DNA of 64,000 bases, from NCBI RefSeq assembly GCF_039531165.1, contig NZ_BAAAPN010000034.1:1-64000 (forward strand), written 5' to 3'. The stretch is from Nostocoides_A vanveenii (GTDB taxonomy: Bacteria > Actinomycetota > Actinomycetes > Actinomycetales > Dermatophilaceae). Positions within the stretch are counted from its first letter, which is position 1. Every line of letters begins with the position of its first letter. A program made the translations under genes and the position numbers. The notes under the pieces are model-generated. The model ran no database searches and had not been told where the DNA came from. It saw nothing but the letters and a program-made list of their open reading frames with translations. Shown here piece by piece: positions 43,891-52,150 of this stretch.

Positions 43891-44718
43891 GGCGGGTATC
43901 GGGATCACCGCGCCGACCAGCAACCGCTGGAGGGCATCCGACTCCGGTCCGGTCAAGCCCGCGAGTAGCAGCGTTCCAGGTCCCTTGTCTTCAGCCTCGC
44001 CGAGGAGTCTGGCGCCGAGGATCAGGCCCGGTGGGACAAGGCCCGGAAACAGGGTGGTCCCCGCAACGAGAAGCCAAAGCACTCTCGCCTCGGAGGCAGC
44101 CCGATTCAGGGCCGATGCCTTATGTACCTGTGACCTGGGCCAACTGGAGAACGTCTCGAACAGCGCGTCCGCCGAGGCGTCGAGGAGCCCCTGGACCGTG
44201 CCAAACTGGCCCGGCTCGGTGACTTCAGCCACCAAGACCTGGACGTCATCGGGCGCACGCGCTGCGGGCGCGCTCTGAAGGCGCGAGGCGGTGCGCCCGT
44301 CCCAGCGCTCGAAGCAGGAGGCCATCCGGGCGTTGAGCACTGGGGGGTTGAGGGTGAGGATGAGTGCATCTCGCGCGGCTTCCGCTCTATCCTCGCGGCC
44401 CCGGTCGGTCAGCGCGTTGGCGAGGACCTCCACCAGAGGGGTTTGCCCCGCGTCCATGATCGCCTTCACCCTCTCGCGGGCGTCAACCTCCCGGTCGGGT
44501 AGGGCTTCGGGCGCACCCAGGTCTTGGAAATGTCGGCCCGAGAGTGCAATGCCGACGTAGAAGACCTCGCCCCCGGGATGGCTTGTCGGCGGTCTCGTCG
44601 GATCGATGAGCAAGTACACGGCCCACGGCAGAGGATCGCCCTGGAAGTGCGCCTGCGTAGCGGCGTCGAACGCGTCGCGGTCGTGATCGTCGTTCGCGCC
44701 GTGGGTGGGAGTGGGCAT
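43828..44718 (-). CDS. GIY-YIG domain protein
   Basis: The N-terminal half reads WAVYLLIDP...GGEVFYVGIALSG, the two strands of a GIY-YIG nuclease, followed by ARERVKAIMDAGQ and a downstream LNPPVLNAR-type end as in LEM-3-like GIY-YIG proteins. The C-terminal half (about 150 residues) is of unknown type. From ATG 44718 it has 296 residues; an upstream GTG at 44760 is possible. First cargo gene, convergent with tniQ. It may cut foreign DNA, but nothing shows that. Confidence 0.65.
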   Translation of the reverse strand: MPTPTHGANDDHDRDAFDAATQAHFQGDPLPWAVYLLIDPTRPPTSHPGGEVFYVGIALSGRHFQDLGAPEALPDREVDARERVKAIMDAGQTPLVEVLANALTDRGREDRAEAARDALILTLNPPVLNARMASCFERWDGRTASRLQSAPAARAPDDVQVLVAEVTEPGQFGTVQGLLDASADALFETFSSWPRSQVHKASALNRAASEARVLWLLVAGTTLFPGLVPPGLILGARLLGEAEDKGPGTLLLAGLTGPESDALQRLLVGAVIPIPASPAEGRHALYWFDRTLYDES

Positions 44719-44765
44719 GAGATGGGTGGCCGGCCTCTCTCGCGTTGGTCTCTCGCGCACCGACG

Positions 44766-45098
44766 CTAGCGCGAACGCCGCTTGACCGGACTGTCCCGCT
44801 CACTCCCCCACACCGGAGCGAGCACCTCATCGAGCGAGACTCCCCACGCCCGCGCCAGCATGAGCCACGTGCGCAGATCGCCGTTGTAGCGCCCGCTGCT
44901 GATATTGAGCAGGGTCCCCCTCGTCAGGCCGCTCGCGCTAGCGAGGTCATCGAAACTCATGCCGCTCTTCGCTCGTAAGTCGTTGAAAATGGCCCGGAGT
45001 TGGGAGAGGTCGGGCTCTCGCACTTCGCCAATCACGGTGCCAGCCAAGCGTTCTGGGCCACCTCGGCGCAGTACAGGGACTTGTACTTTCTGGTTCAA
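44766..45098 (-). CDS. Xre-family regulator (cargo)
   Basis: Cro/CI-type helix-turn-helix: GMSFDDLASASGLTRGTLLN and ISSGRYNGDLRTWLMLARA, then LDEVLAPVW, about residues 45-95 of 110. The frame begins at a TTG (45098); a GTG at 45035 (V-I-G-E-V-R-E) may be the real start. It lies just upstream of the GIY-YIG gene on the same strand, and divergent from the membrane-protein gene, so it could control either. Confidence 0.75.
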   Translation of the reverse strand: MNQKVQVPVLRRGGPERLAGTVIGEVREPDLSQLRAIFNDLRAKSGMSFDDLASASGLTRGTLLNISSGRYNGDLRTWLMLARAWGVSLDEVLAPVWGSERDSPVKRRSR

Positions 45099-45179
45099 GA
45101 TGCTTCACTAAGGGACCTGAACCGAAGTATGGGGACCGTCAAGTTGAGGCCCGACCAAGGGCCGGATCGGGGTGAGGTC

Positions 45180-45752
45180 ATGCAGGGATCAACGAAGGCC
45201 AGCATCGGCGTGGGCGCGGCCACGTGGGTCGCCGGGCAGGTCGGTGAGGCGCGCGCCTACGACCGAGCAGGCCGCATCATGAACGCCCAGATCGAGGCAG
45301 ACATCGACTACATCGCCCGCCATGGCCGCGTGGCGGATGTCCCACCTGCGCTCCCCTTGACGGGCCGTGCTGCCCGCTCCAAGCCGGTGCTCTTCCTCCA
45401 GTCCTGGCTCATGGGGGCCGCGTTGACGGCGGTCTTGGTGGCCTTGCCGTTCCTCGTCGCCGGGCTCTCAGCGCACGACCCCAACACTCCCCCCGGGCTA
45501 GCCATAGTGGGCAGTCTCGGCGTTGGCCTTGGCGGGGCCCTCCTGGCGGGCTGGCTGCCTGGGCTCCTGATCTGGATCGTCCGCGGCATGCGCGAGAACA
45601 ACCGGCGCAGCGAGGGCGTCGTCCTCGCCGAGTTCCGCCGCTACTGGGAAGCTCGCCAGCAGGCCGCTCATGACCTCATGCGGGGTGCTGATCCCGTTCA
45701 AGTCAACCTGTGGCTGGGCTCGTTCTTCATCCCTGTGGCTGAGGACGACTGA
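45180..45752 (+). CDS. hypothetical two-span membrane protein
   Basis: Unknown family. The 190-residue product has a cytosolic N-terminus, two transmembrane segments (SWLMGAALTAVLVALPFLVA and GLGGALLAGWLPGLLIWIV) and a charged C-terminal helix (FRRYWEARQQAAHDLMRG). ATG 45180 has GGTGAGG just upstream. The next gene begins three bases after its stop, suggesting that the membrane protein and the lipoprotein act together. Confidence 0.6.
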   Translation: MQGSTKASIGVGAATWVAGQVGEARAYDRAGRIMNAQIEADIDYIARHGRVADVPPALPLTGRAARSKPVLFLQSWLMGAALTAVLVALPFLVAGLSAHDPNTPPGLAIVGSLGVGLGGALLAGWLPGLLIWIVRGMRENNRRSEGVVLAEFRRYWEARQQAAHDLMRGADPVQVNLWLGSFFIPVAEDD

Positions 45753-45755
45753 CCG

Positions 45756-47036
45756 ATGTCGCGCCACGCGGAATCCCGCCGCCCCGCTCCCATCGTCACC
45801 GCCGTGGCTGCCATCCTCACGCTCGCAGGCTGTTCTGGGCAGGGCGCTCCGGCAAGCACGGATGCCCCAACCCCGGCTGCGTCGACCGCTTCGACACCCA
45901 CTGTCACCCTTCCGGTCGCATCGGCCTTCGGCGCTCCCTCGTGGGGAGTTCAACTGCCCGCATCGAGCCAGCAGAAACGACCGGTCGTCACAGCGCAACG
46001 AGTTATCTACCTCGACGGCGCGTCTGTGAAAGCGGTTGACGCGACGGGCAAGTTGGCCTGGTCAGCGCAGTTCCCCGCCTTCGCGGGCGATGCACAGATC
46101 AAGGATGGCGCGGCCTACCCGTTCCTGCGGCTCGCCGATGTCGAGACTGTCGCGGTCGTTGATGGCGGTAAGGCGGCAGGCTCCGGCCTCAGCCAGGACC
46201 GCTACGAGACGCGAGTGACCTTGATCGACGTTGCGGACGGCCACGTCATCAAGACTCTCGTGATCCCCGGCACGAGCAGCGACGCGCCGAAGCCTTCAGC
46301 AGTTGGCCTCACCTTCGCCCTGCCTGATGGCAAAGGCGTGGTGGCCGTTCTCGCTGACGGCTCAACTCGGACCCTGCCTGCGAGCACTTCAGTCGGCGGG
46401 CAGCCCAGGGCAACCGATGGTGGGGCGACGGTGGGCTCCGCCGTAATCAGCACTTGGGAGAGCAAGGCCGATGGCGGAACGCCGCCCTCTTCCGCTGGCT
46501 TCGCCGGGCCCGGGTGGACTTCGGTTTCCACCGCGCCGTCCTCCGCCTTCACCTCGGCATCACTTATCGCGGGTGACGCCCATCGCCTGCTAGTTGGCCG
46601 ATGGGTTGCTCCAGGTCGTACGGCGATGGACCCAGTGACCGTGAAAATCCTGGTGCTCGATGCGGCCAACGGGAAGGTTGTCGCCCAGCCTTCATGTGAG
46701 CCGGTCGGACAGGCCGTCTTCTCGTCCAGCCCGGATGGCAAGCACGAGGTGATCGGCCCCATGAGGCTGGACGGGCAAGGGCACGCCCAGTGCTTCGGTG
46801 GCGGAGCGGGCCAGAAGGATGTCGCGCTCACTGCGGTGAACGACTCGGGCATCGCCTACGGGACAGCCGGGGCAGGCGGCTCCGACACCTCTTTCGTGAC
46901 GGTGGCTCCTGATGGCAAGGTCACCACCGAGCCCCTGTCAACGGGCGAGTCCGCTCCCATTGGGATCATGGCCGGCGAAGTCGCCGTGCACTGGGACCCC
47001 AACCGTGCGGTGATCACGGGGAACACCATCAAGTGA
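45756..47036 (+). CDS. lipoprotein with beta-propeller-like repeats
   Basis: A signal peptide ends in the lipobox LTLAGC (Cys about residue 28), followed by a Thr/Ser/Ala/Pro-rich linker. From about residue 60 there are propeller-like repeats: VIYLDGASVKAVDATGKLAWSAQF resembles PQQ-type blades, and later RVTLIDVADGHVIKTL and KILVLDAANGKVVAQP. This suggests a surface-exposed propeller anchored outside the membrane. Function unknown; an exclusion or adsorption-blocking role would be speculation. It is coupled to the preceding membrane-protein gene. Confidence 0.7.
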   Translation: MSRHAESRRPAPIVTAVAAILTLAGCSGQGAPASTDAPTPAASTASTPTVTLPVASAFGAPSWGVQLPASSQQKRPVVTAQRVIYLDGASVKAVDATGKLAWSAQFPAFAGDAQIKDGAAYPFLRLADVETVAVVDGGKAAGSGLSQDRYETRVTLIDVADGHVIKTLVIPGTSSDAPKPSAVGLTFALPDGKGVVAVLADGSTRTLPASTSVGGQPRATDGGATVGSAVISTWESKADGGTPPSSAGFAGPGWTSVSTAPSSAFTSASLIAGDAHRLLVGRWVAPGRTAMDPVTVKILVLDAANGKVVAQPSCEPVGQAVFSSSPDGKHEVIGPMRLDGQGHAQCFGGGAGQKDVALTAVNDSGIAYGTAGAGGSDTSFVTVAPDGKVTTEPLSTGESAPIGIMAGEVAVHWDPNRAVITGNTIK

Positions 47037-47042
47037 GCATCG

Positions 47043-47261
47043 GTGCCTTCTCAAAGTAAGTCGAGGGCGGGTGAACCCGCCGGGCACGCTGACTGGCTCG
47101 CGGCTCTGGATGCGCAGATCGCGGCGGAAGACGCCGAAGATGAGCATGTCGATGATCTGGGCCGAGTCCCTCCTCCATCTCTGGGGCCCGGTCGAGCACC
47201 GACCGCCTTTGAGGGCTTCGCAGGCACAGGCGCACGCGCGCGAGCGACACGCCCAACGTAG
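47043..47261 (+). CDS. small acidic hypothetical protein, overlapping the next frame
   Basis: From GTG 47043, seven bases after the lipoprotein stop, a 72-residue frame reads GHADWLAALDAQIAAEDAED and continues into HVDDLGRVPPPS. It looks more protein-like than the overlapping frame over the same bases. It ends at 47261. It may be a separate small protein or the true N-terminus of the next gene with a frameshift near 47250. Confidence 0.4.
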   Translation: MPSQSKSRAGEPAGHADWLAALDAQIAAEDAEDEHVDDLGRVPPPSLGPGRAPTAFEGFAGTGARARATRPT

Positions 47262-47760
47262 AACGGAAAGCCGGGGTGCAGGTGACCTACACCCCTACAA
47301 GGAGACTTCCTCTCACAAGGGGACCTGTCCTCAAGCAGACCTCTCGCAAGCCGACCCCCTTCCCTCTTGCGGCGACTCCGCCGCCGCCGAGCCGCCCGCA
47401 CCAGCGTGGAGCGAGGTGACTGACGCCGAATCGGTCTTGGCGCTCGTGAAGCGCAGCCTGGACCGACGCGCGCTTCGTGAGTGGTCGAGTTCTCGTCAGC
47501 GAGAGGCACAGCAAGGTCTCCAAGCATGGATGGTGGGGTCCGGTGCGTCGGCCCAGGAGGCCCTCTACTTCGTCTCGGCCTGGGTGGCAGACCGACGCCT
47601 CGCCAACTGCAACTTCGTGACCGAGTGGCTCACGAGACACGCAGAGCAAGCGGCAGCGATCCGCAACCTCCTCCACCAGGCGGACCCCACGAGCGTGATC
47701 GTGGCGGGGCATGAGGACGGGCTTGAGTGGCGGCGGAGACGACTGCGCAAGGCCGGGTGA
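47071..47760 (+). CDS. hypothetical protein; C-terminal 110 residues look genuine
   Basis: The frame is open from ATG 47071, but its first 60 residues are basic and low-quality where the other frame looks real. From about residue 110 it is convincing: AWSEVTDAESVLALVKRSLD, LREWSSSRQREAQQGLQAWM, EALYFVSAWVADRRLANCNF and an arginine-rich end (EWRRRRLRKAG). No family is recognised. It sits directly before the type III modification gene and may be part of that operon. Confidence 0.45.
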   Translation: MNPPGTLTGSRLWMRRSRRKTPKMSMSMIWAESLLHLWGPVEHRPPLRASQAQAHARERHAQRRTESRGAGDLHPYKETSSHKGTCPQADLSQADPLPSCGDSAAAEPPAPAWSEVTDAESVLALVKRSLDRRALREWSSSRQREAQQGLQAWMVGSGASAQEALYFVSAWVADRRLANCNFVTEWLTRHAEQAAAIRNLLHQADPTSVIVAGHEDGLEWRRRRLRKAG

Positions 47761-47870
47761 GCGCTGCCGCCCCCTGTGGCGACCGGCTTGCAGTACCCGT
47801 GTCGTCCCGGATGATGTCCGTCCCCGCTCGTACGCTTGTCTCGACTCCAGACTCCAACCGAAGGCAGGTC

Positions 47871-49643
47871 ATGCAACGTAAGCCGAGAGGACGCCTCGAA
47901 CTCACATGGATGGGTAAGGACAGCGCGCTCATCCCCGTCGAGGACGGCAAGTACGACTACGCATGGGTCGACCCGAGCGACCCGCGTGCCCGCGAGGTGA
48001 AGTCCATCGAGGTCGTGGAGCGGGTCGGAGAGGTCGACGGACCGACTGGGGCCAACGAGAACCTGCTCATCATCGGAGACTCGGGCGACGCCCTACGCTC
48101 TCTCGGCACGATCCCCGAGTACGCCGACAAGTACCTGGGCCAGGTCAAGTTGGTCTACATCGACCCGCCCTTCAACACCGAGCAGACCTTCGAGCACTAC
48201 GCGGACCAGTTGGAGCACAGCATCTGGTTGACGATGATGCGAGACCGCATTCGGGACATCAAGCCGCTCTTGGCCGAGGACGCTTCCGTGTGGGTGCACC
48301 TTGATGACGCCGAGGTGCACCGAATGCGAGTGCTCATGGACGAAGAGTTCGGGGCCGACAACTTCGTGGCACAGATCGAATGGCAGCGGCGGCACTCTCG
48401 ATCAAATGATGCTGCCGTGAGCGTCTCTCATGACCATCTTCTCGTCTACGCCACCAACGCGGCTCGGTTTAAGGGTTGGCGGAACAAACTGCCCTTCTCA
48501 GGTGCCGCAGGCTACTCCAACCCCGACGGCGACTCTCGCGGTCCATGGCGGTCCATCTCATTCACCGCTCCGAATGTGCGTCCGAACCTCTCCTACGAGA
48601 TCACTTCTCCTTCGGGGCTTGTTTTCACACCTCCGGCAGGGCGTTGTTGGCGCACCAATGCGGAGAGTTTCTCGGCTTTGGAGGCGGAGCAGAGAATCTA
48701 CTGGGGCTCGAACGGAAAGGGCGTCCCCAGAGTGAAGCAGTACCTTGACGAAGCCCCGAGCATCGTTCCGAATACGTGGTGGCCGCACTCGGAAGTCGGA
48801 CACAATGACGAAGCGAAACACGAAATCATGGCGATGTTTCCAGGAGTGCAGCCTTTCGCCACACCGAAGCCCGAAAGGCTGCTGGAGAGAGTGCTGACAA
48901 TCGCCTCTGATCCGGGTGACCTAGTGCTCGACTGCTTTGCAGGCTCGGGCACAACCGCCTCAGTGGCTCACAAGATGGGGCGGCGGTGGGTGACCGTTGA
49001 GTTGCAGGAGGCAACGGCGGGAGGGTTCATCATTCCTCGGCTCTCGAAGGTCGTGGCCGGGCATGACCCGGGCGGAGTCACTACAAGGGTGGAGCGCGTG
49101 GCCACCGAGGAACTACCGGGCGGCATGACGCCGGAGGAAGCCCAAAAGTTCAACACGTATCTGTCCAAGGTGGTCAAGGCCACGGATGGCCTCGACGCTG
49201 AAACGATAAAGGCCCTTCGAGGTGCCACCAAGACCCGCGATGAGAAGACCGTGCTCTGGGAAGGTGGCGGAGGATTCACCGTCGCCAAGATGGGGCCTTC
49301 GATGTACGAGGTGGACGACGAGGACGGCTCGGTGTACTTGTCCCCGGAGGCCACGAACGGTGCGTGGTCGAAGGCCATCGCAGGTCAGTTGAAGTTCACC
49401 CTCACGCCCGACGACCCTGTGTTCTGCGGGGCGCGCAACCGACAACGACTCGCGGTGATCGACGGGGTGGCCGACCAGAACGTCGTGCGAACGGTGGTGG
49501 AGCACTTGGGCGAGAAGGAGAAGGCTGTGATCGTCGCCAAGGGAGTGCTGCCCGAGGCAGCCCAACTCCTTCAGGAGTTGTCGCCGGGGTCCCGCGTGAA
49601 GAAGGCACCCGAGGACATGTTCCCGAAGGGGACGGTGAACTGA
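47871..49643 (+). CDS. mod: type III-like DNA modification methyltransferase (Mod)
   Basis: An N6-adenine (beta-class) methyltransferase: the catalytic motif DPPFNTEQTFEHYADQ precedes the SAM-binding motif DCFAGSGTTASVAHKM, the order seen in type III Mod subunits. The long middle part (about residues 170-330) would be the target recognition region. The frame is open from 47727, but ATG 47871 is preferred (590 residues; family-like sequence begins there). One base separates its stop from the Res start, so Mod and Res form one unit. Confidence 0.85.
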   Translation: MQRKPRGRLELTWMGKDSALIPVEDGKYDYAWVDPSDPRAREVKSIEVVERVGEVDGPTGANENLLIIGDSGDALRSLGTIPEYADKYLGQVKLVYIDPPFNTEQTFEHYADQLEHSIWLTMMRDRIRDIKPLLAEDASVWVHLDDAEVHRMRVLMDEEFGADNFVAQIEWQRRHSRSNDAAVSVSHDHLLVYATNAARFKGWRNKLPFSGAAGYSNPDGDSRGPWRSISFTAPNVRPNLSYEITSPSGLVFTPPAGRCWRTNAESFSALEAEQRIYWGSNGKGVPRVKQYLDEAPSIVPNTWWPHSEVGHNDEAKHEIMAMFPGVQPFATPKPERLLERVLTIASDPGDLVLDCFAGSGTTASVAHKMGRRWVTVELQEATAGGFIIPRLSKVVAGHDPGGVTTRVERVATEELPGGMTPEEAQKFNTYLSKVVKATDGLDAETIKALRGATKTRDEKTVLWEGGGGFTVAKMGPSMYEVDDEDGSVYLSPEATNGAWSKAIAGQLKFTLTPDDPVFCGARNRQRLAVIDGVADQNVVRTVVEHLGEKEKAVIVAKGVLPEAAQLLQELSPGSRVKKAPEDMFPKGTVN

Positions 49644-49644
49644 G

Positions 49645-52146
49645 ATGGCGTTGGAGATCACCTACGACGAGGCGCTGATCGAGGAAATCGCTGCGCGGTT
49701 CGACCTACGCGACCCGAACAAGAACGCACTGTCCGCTGTGGTGCAGAAGATCGCTGACGGCGGCTCGGGTCTTCAGGAGATGGTCGCGGACCTCGCCACG
49801 GGCGTCGGCAAAACGTTCCTGATGTCGTCGCTGATCGAGTATCTGGCGCAGCAGGGCGTTCGGCACGTCCTGGTGGTGACGCCCGGCTCCACGATCCAGC
49901 GCAAGACGTTGGCGAACTTCGATGCCGCTTCGCACAAGTACGTCGCCGGGGCCGACATCGCCCCCTTCATCGTCACCCCGGACAACTTCCAGGCGGCGAA
50001 CGTCGGGTCGGTGCTACGTGACCCCAAGAGGATGAAGGTGTTCGTCTTCAACGTGCAGCAGTTGATCCGTCCCACCGACAAGGTGAGCCGGAAGGTCCGT
50101 GATGAGGACGAGAACCTCGGGGACGCCCTCTACTCGCACCTGACCAATGCCGACGACCTCTTCGTCATCGCGGATGAGCACCACGTCTACCGGGAGAAGG
50201 CAAAGGCATTCTCGGCAGCCATCCGCGACCTGGGGCCGGTCGCCCTGGTCGGCCTGACTGCCACTCCCGACAAGGCTGACTACGCCAAGGTGATCTTCCA
50301 GTACACCCTAGGTGAGGCCATCGCTGACGGGCACGTGAAGGTCCCGGTCATCGTCTACCGCAAGGACGGCACGAAGGACGAGCGGACGCAGTTGCAGGAC
50401 GCCTGCCAGTTGCTCGGTCACAAGGAGAAGTCCTACGAGGTCTATCGCCAGACCAGCCCTGATGCTCCTGCGGTCAAGCCCGTGCTGTTCGTGGTGTGCC
50501 AGACCATCGAGCACGCCACCGAGGTCGGTCAGTTGCTCGCCCAGCCGGGCATGATCGGTGACGGTTCTCAGGTGCTGGAGATCACCTCTCAGTCCTCCGA
50601 CGAGGCCCTGGAGGCGCTGTCGAAGGTCGAGGAGCCGGACTCTCCGATCCGCGCCATCGTGAGCGTGAACATGCTCCGCGAGGGCTGGGACGTGAAGAAC
50701 ATCGCGGTCATCGTGGCCTTGCGGAGGCTGGCCTCCCAGACCCTGACCGAGCAGATTCTTGGCCGTGGCCTGCGGCTGCCCTTCGGACAGCGCACTGGCA
50801 TCGCGGATGTCGACCAGGTCGACCTCGTGGCACACGACTCCTACCAGCAGTTGCTCTCGCAGAAGGACGTGCTCCGACAGCGAATCCAACTCCCATCGAC
50901 GGCGGTGGAGGTGGACGATCAGGGCTTCGCCACCAGCGCCGAGGTCGACCCGAACCAGCCCGTCCCCGTAGACCCCGGTACGGGTTCACCCGAGCCAGGG
51001 CAGGTCGGTGGTGCCGGAGGCAGCAGCACCCGGACTCCCGCCCCCGGCCAGTGGACCCTCTTCGAACTGGAGGAGGACGAGTCCGCTCAGGACGAGGACT
51101 ACCAGCCGAATCCAGGTCTGATTTTCGAGGAGACCGAGCAGCGGGTGGAGACCAAGGTCCCCGAGCCGCAGTACCGCGTCGATGGTGCTCCGCAGATCAT
51201 CTTCCCCAGGCGCGAGTCTCGCCTGGTGCACTCGCCCTTCTCTCTGTCCGACATCCCGGACGGCGACGCCGAGAAGGCAGGGGTGGCCTTCATCAAGGAG
51301 GTGCCCACCTTCATCTTCCGTGACGCGCTGGAGGCCAAGCGGACGGGCGATCAGGTGCAGATCATCAGCACCCCGCAGGGAACGGCGGAGGCCCAACAGA
51401 CCTTGGCCGGCCTGGACGTGGTGCAGGAGGAACTGACCGCCGCGATCATGCAGCAGCCGGAAGTTCCGTCCGAGAAGGCGTCCAAGAACGCCGCGAAGCG
51501 CCTGGTGAAGGCGTTCCTGAAGGGCGCAGGCGTCACCAGCGACGACGCGACCGCTGAGTGGGGCACCAAGCGCCGTCAGCAGGCCGTGGAGGGCATGCGG
51601 TCGATGATCCGGGACAAGATCACCAACCGGCCCCGGCAGGAGTCGTTCGAGTTCATCGGCATCACGCTGCCACTGGAGCCCGTCACGGTGGAGCCGGACG
51701 CCCCACTGGCCCACAACGTCACCAAGTTCAAGAAGGGCCTCCAGTACGTCGGCTGGAAGAAGAACGTCATGCCGATGGCCACCTTCGACGCCGGGACCAC
51801 GGAGTGGCAGTTGGCCCTGCTCATGGACCGCGATCCGAACATCCAGTGGTGGGTGCGCATCTACACCAACGGTCAGGCGTTCATCCGCACCACGGACGGC
51901 TACTACTTCCCCGACTTCATCGCACTCGACAAGGATGGGACCTGCTGGCTGATCGAGGGCAAGGCCGACGATCACGCCAAGGACGACTCGGTTCTGCGCA
52001 AGAAGAAGGCTGCCGAGACCTGGGCGCGGGCGGTGCGCGACGATGGCGACTTCGGCAAGTGGCGGTACCTGTTCGCCACCGAGACCGACATCAAGCAGGC
52101 CGGGGGCTCATGGAACGGCCTGCTCGTGAGCACGAAGCCGGAGTGA
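49645..52146 (+). CDS. res: type III-like restriction subunit (Res): SF2 helicase plus nuclease
   Basis: An 833-residue superfamily-2 translocase: Walker A LATGVGKTFLMSSL, Walker B as VIADEHHVY (DEHH box), motif III LTATPDK, and motif VI LTEQILGRGLRLP. The C-terminal part has a PD-(D/E)xK nuclease: YFPDFIALDKDG...CWLIEGKAD. A Pro/Gly-rich linker (about residues 430-480) joins the two. Pairing with Mod makes a full type III system that needs two inversely oriented sites to cut. Length is shorter than EcoP15I Res. Followed by the AlbA_2 gene four bases later. Confidence 0.87.
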   Translation: MALEITYDEALIEEIAARFDLRDPNKNALSAVVQKIADGGSGLQEMVADLATGVGKTFLMSSLIEYLAQQGVRHVLVVTPGSTIQRKTLANFDAASHKYVAGADIAPFIVTPDNFQAANVGSVLRDPKRMKVFVFNVQQLIRPTDKVSRKVRDEDENLGDALYSHLTNADDLFVIADEHHVYREKAKAFSAAIRDLGPVALVGLTATPDKADYAKVIFQYTLGEAIADGHVKVPVIVYRKDGTKDERTQLQDACQLLGHKEKSYEVYRQTSPDAPAVKPVLFVVCQTIEHATEVGQLLAQPGMIGDGSQVLEITSQSSDEALEALSKVEEPDSPIRAIVSVNMLREGWDVKNIAVIVALRRLASQTLTEQILGRGLRLPFGQRTGIADVDQVDLVAHDSYQQLLSQKDVLRQRIQLPSTAVEVDDQGFATSAEVDPNQPVPVDPGTGSPEPGQVGGAGGSSTRTPAPGQWTLFELEEDESAQDEDYQPNPGLIFEETEQRVETKVPEPQYRVDGAPQIIFPRRESRLVHSPFSLSDIPDGDAEKAGVAFIKEVPTFIFRDALEAKRTGDQVQIISTPQGTAEAQQTLAGLDVVQEELTAAIMQQPEVPSEKASKNAAKRLVKAFLKGAGVTSDDATAEWGTKRRQQAVEGMRSMIRDKITNRPRQESFEFIGITLPLEPVTVEPDAPLAHNVTKFKKGLQYVGWKKNVMPMATFDAGTTEWQLALLMDRDPNIQWWVRIYTNGQAFIRTTDGYYFPDFIALDKDGTCWLIEGKADDHAKDDSVLRKKKAAETWARAVRDDGDFGKWRYLFATETDIKQAGGSWNGLLVSTKPE

Positions 52147-52150
52147 GACT

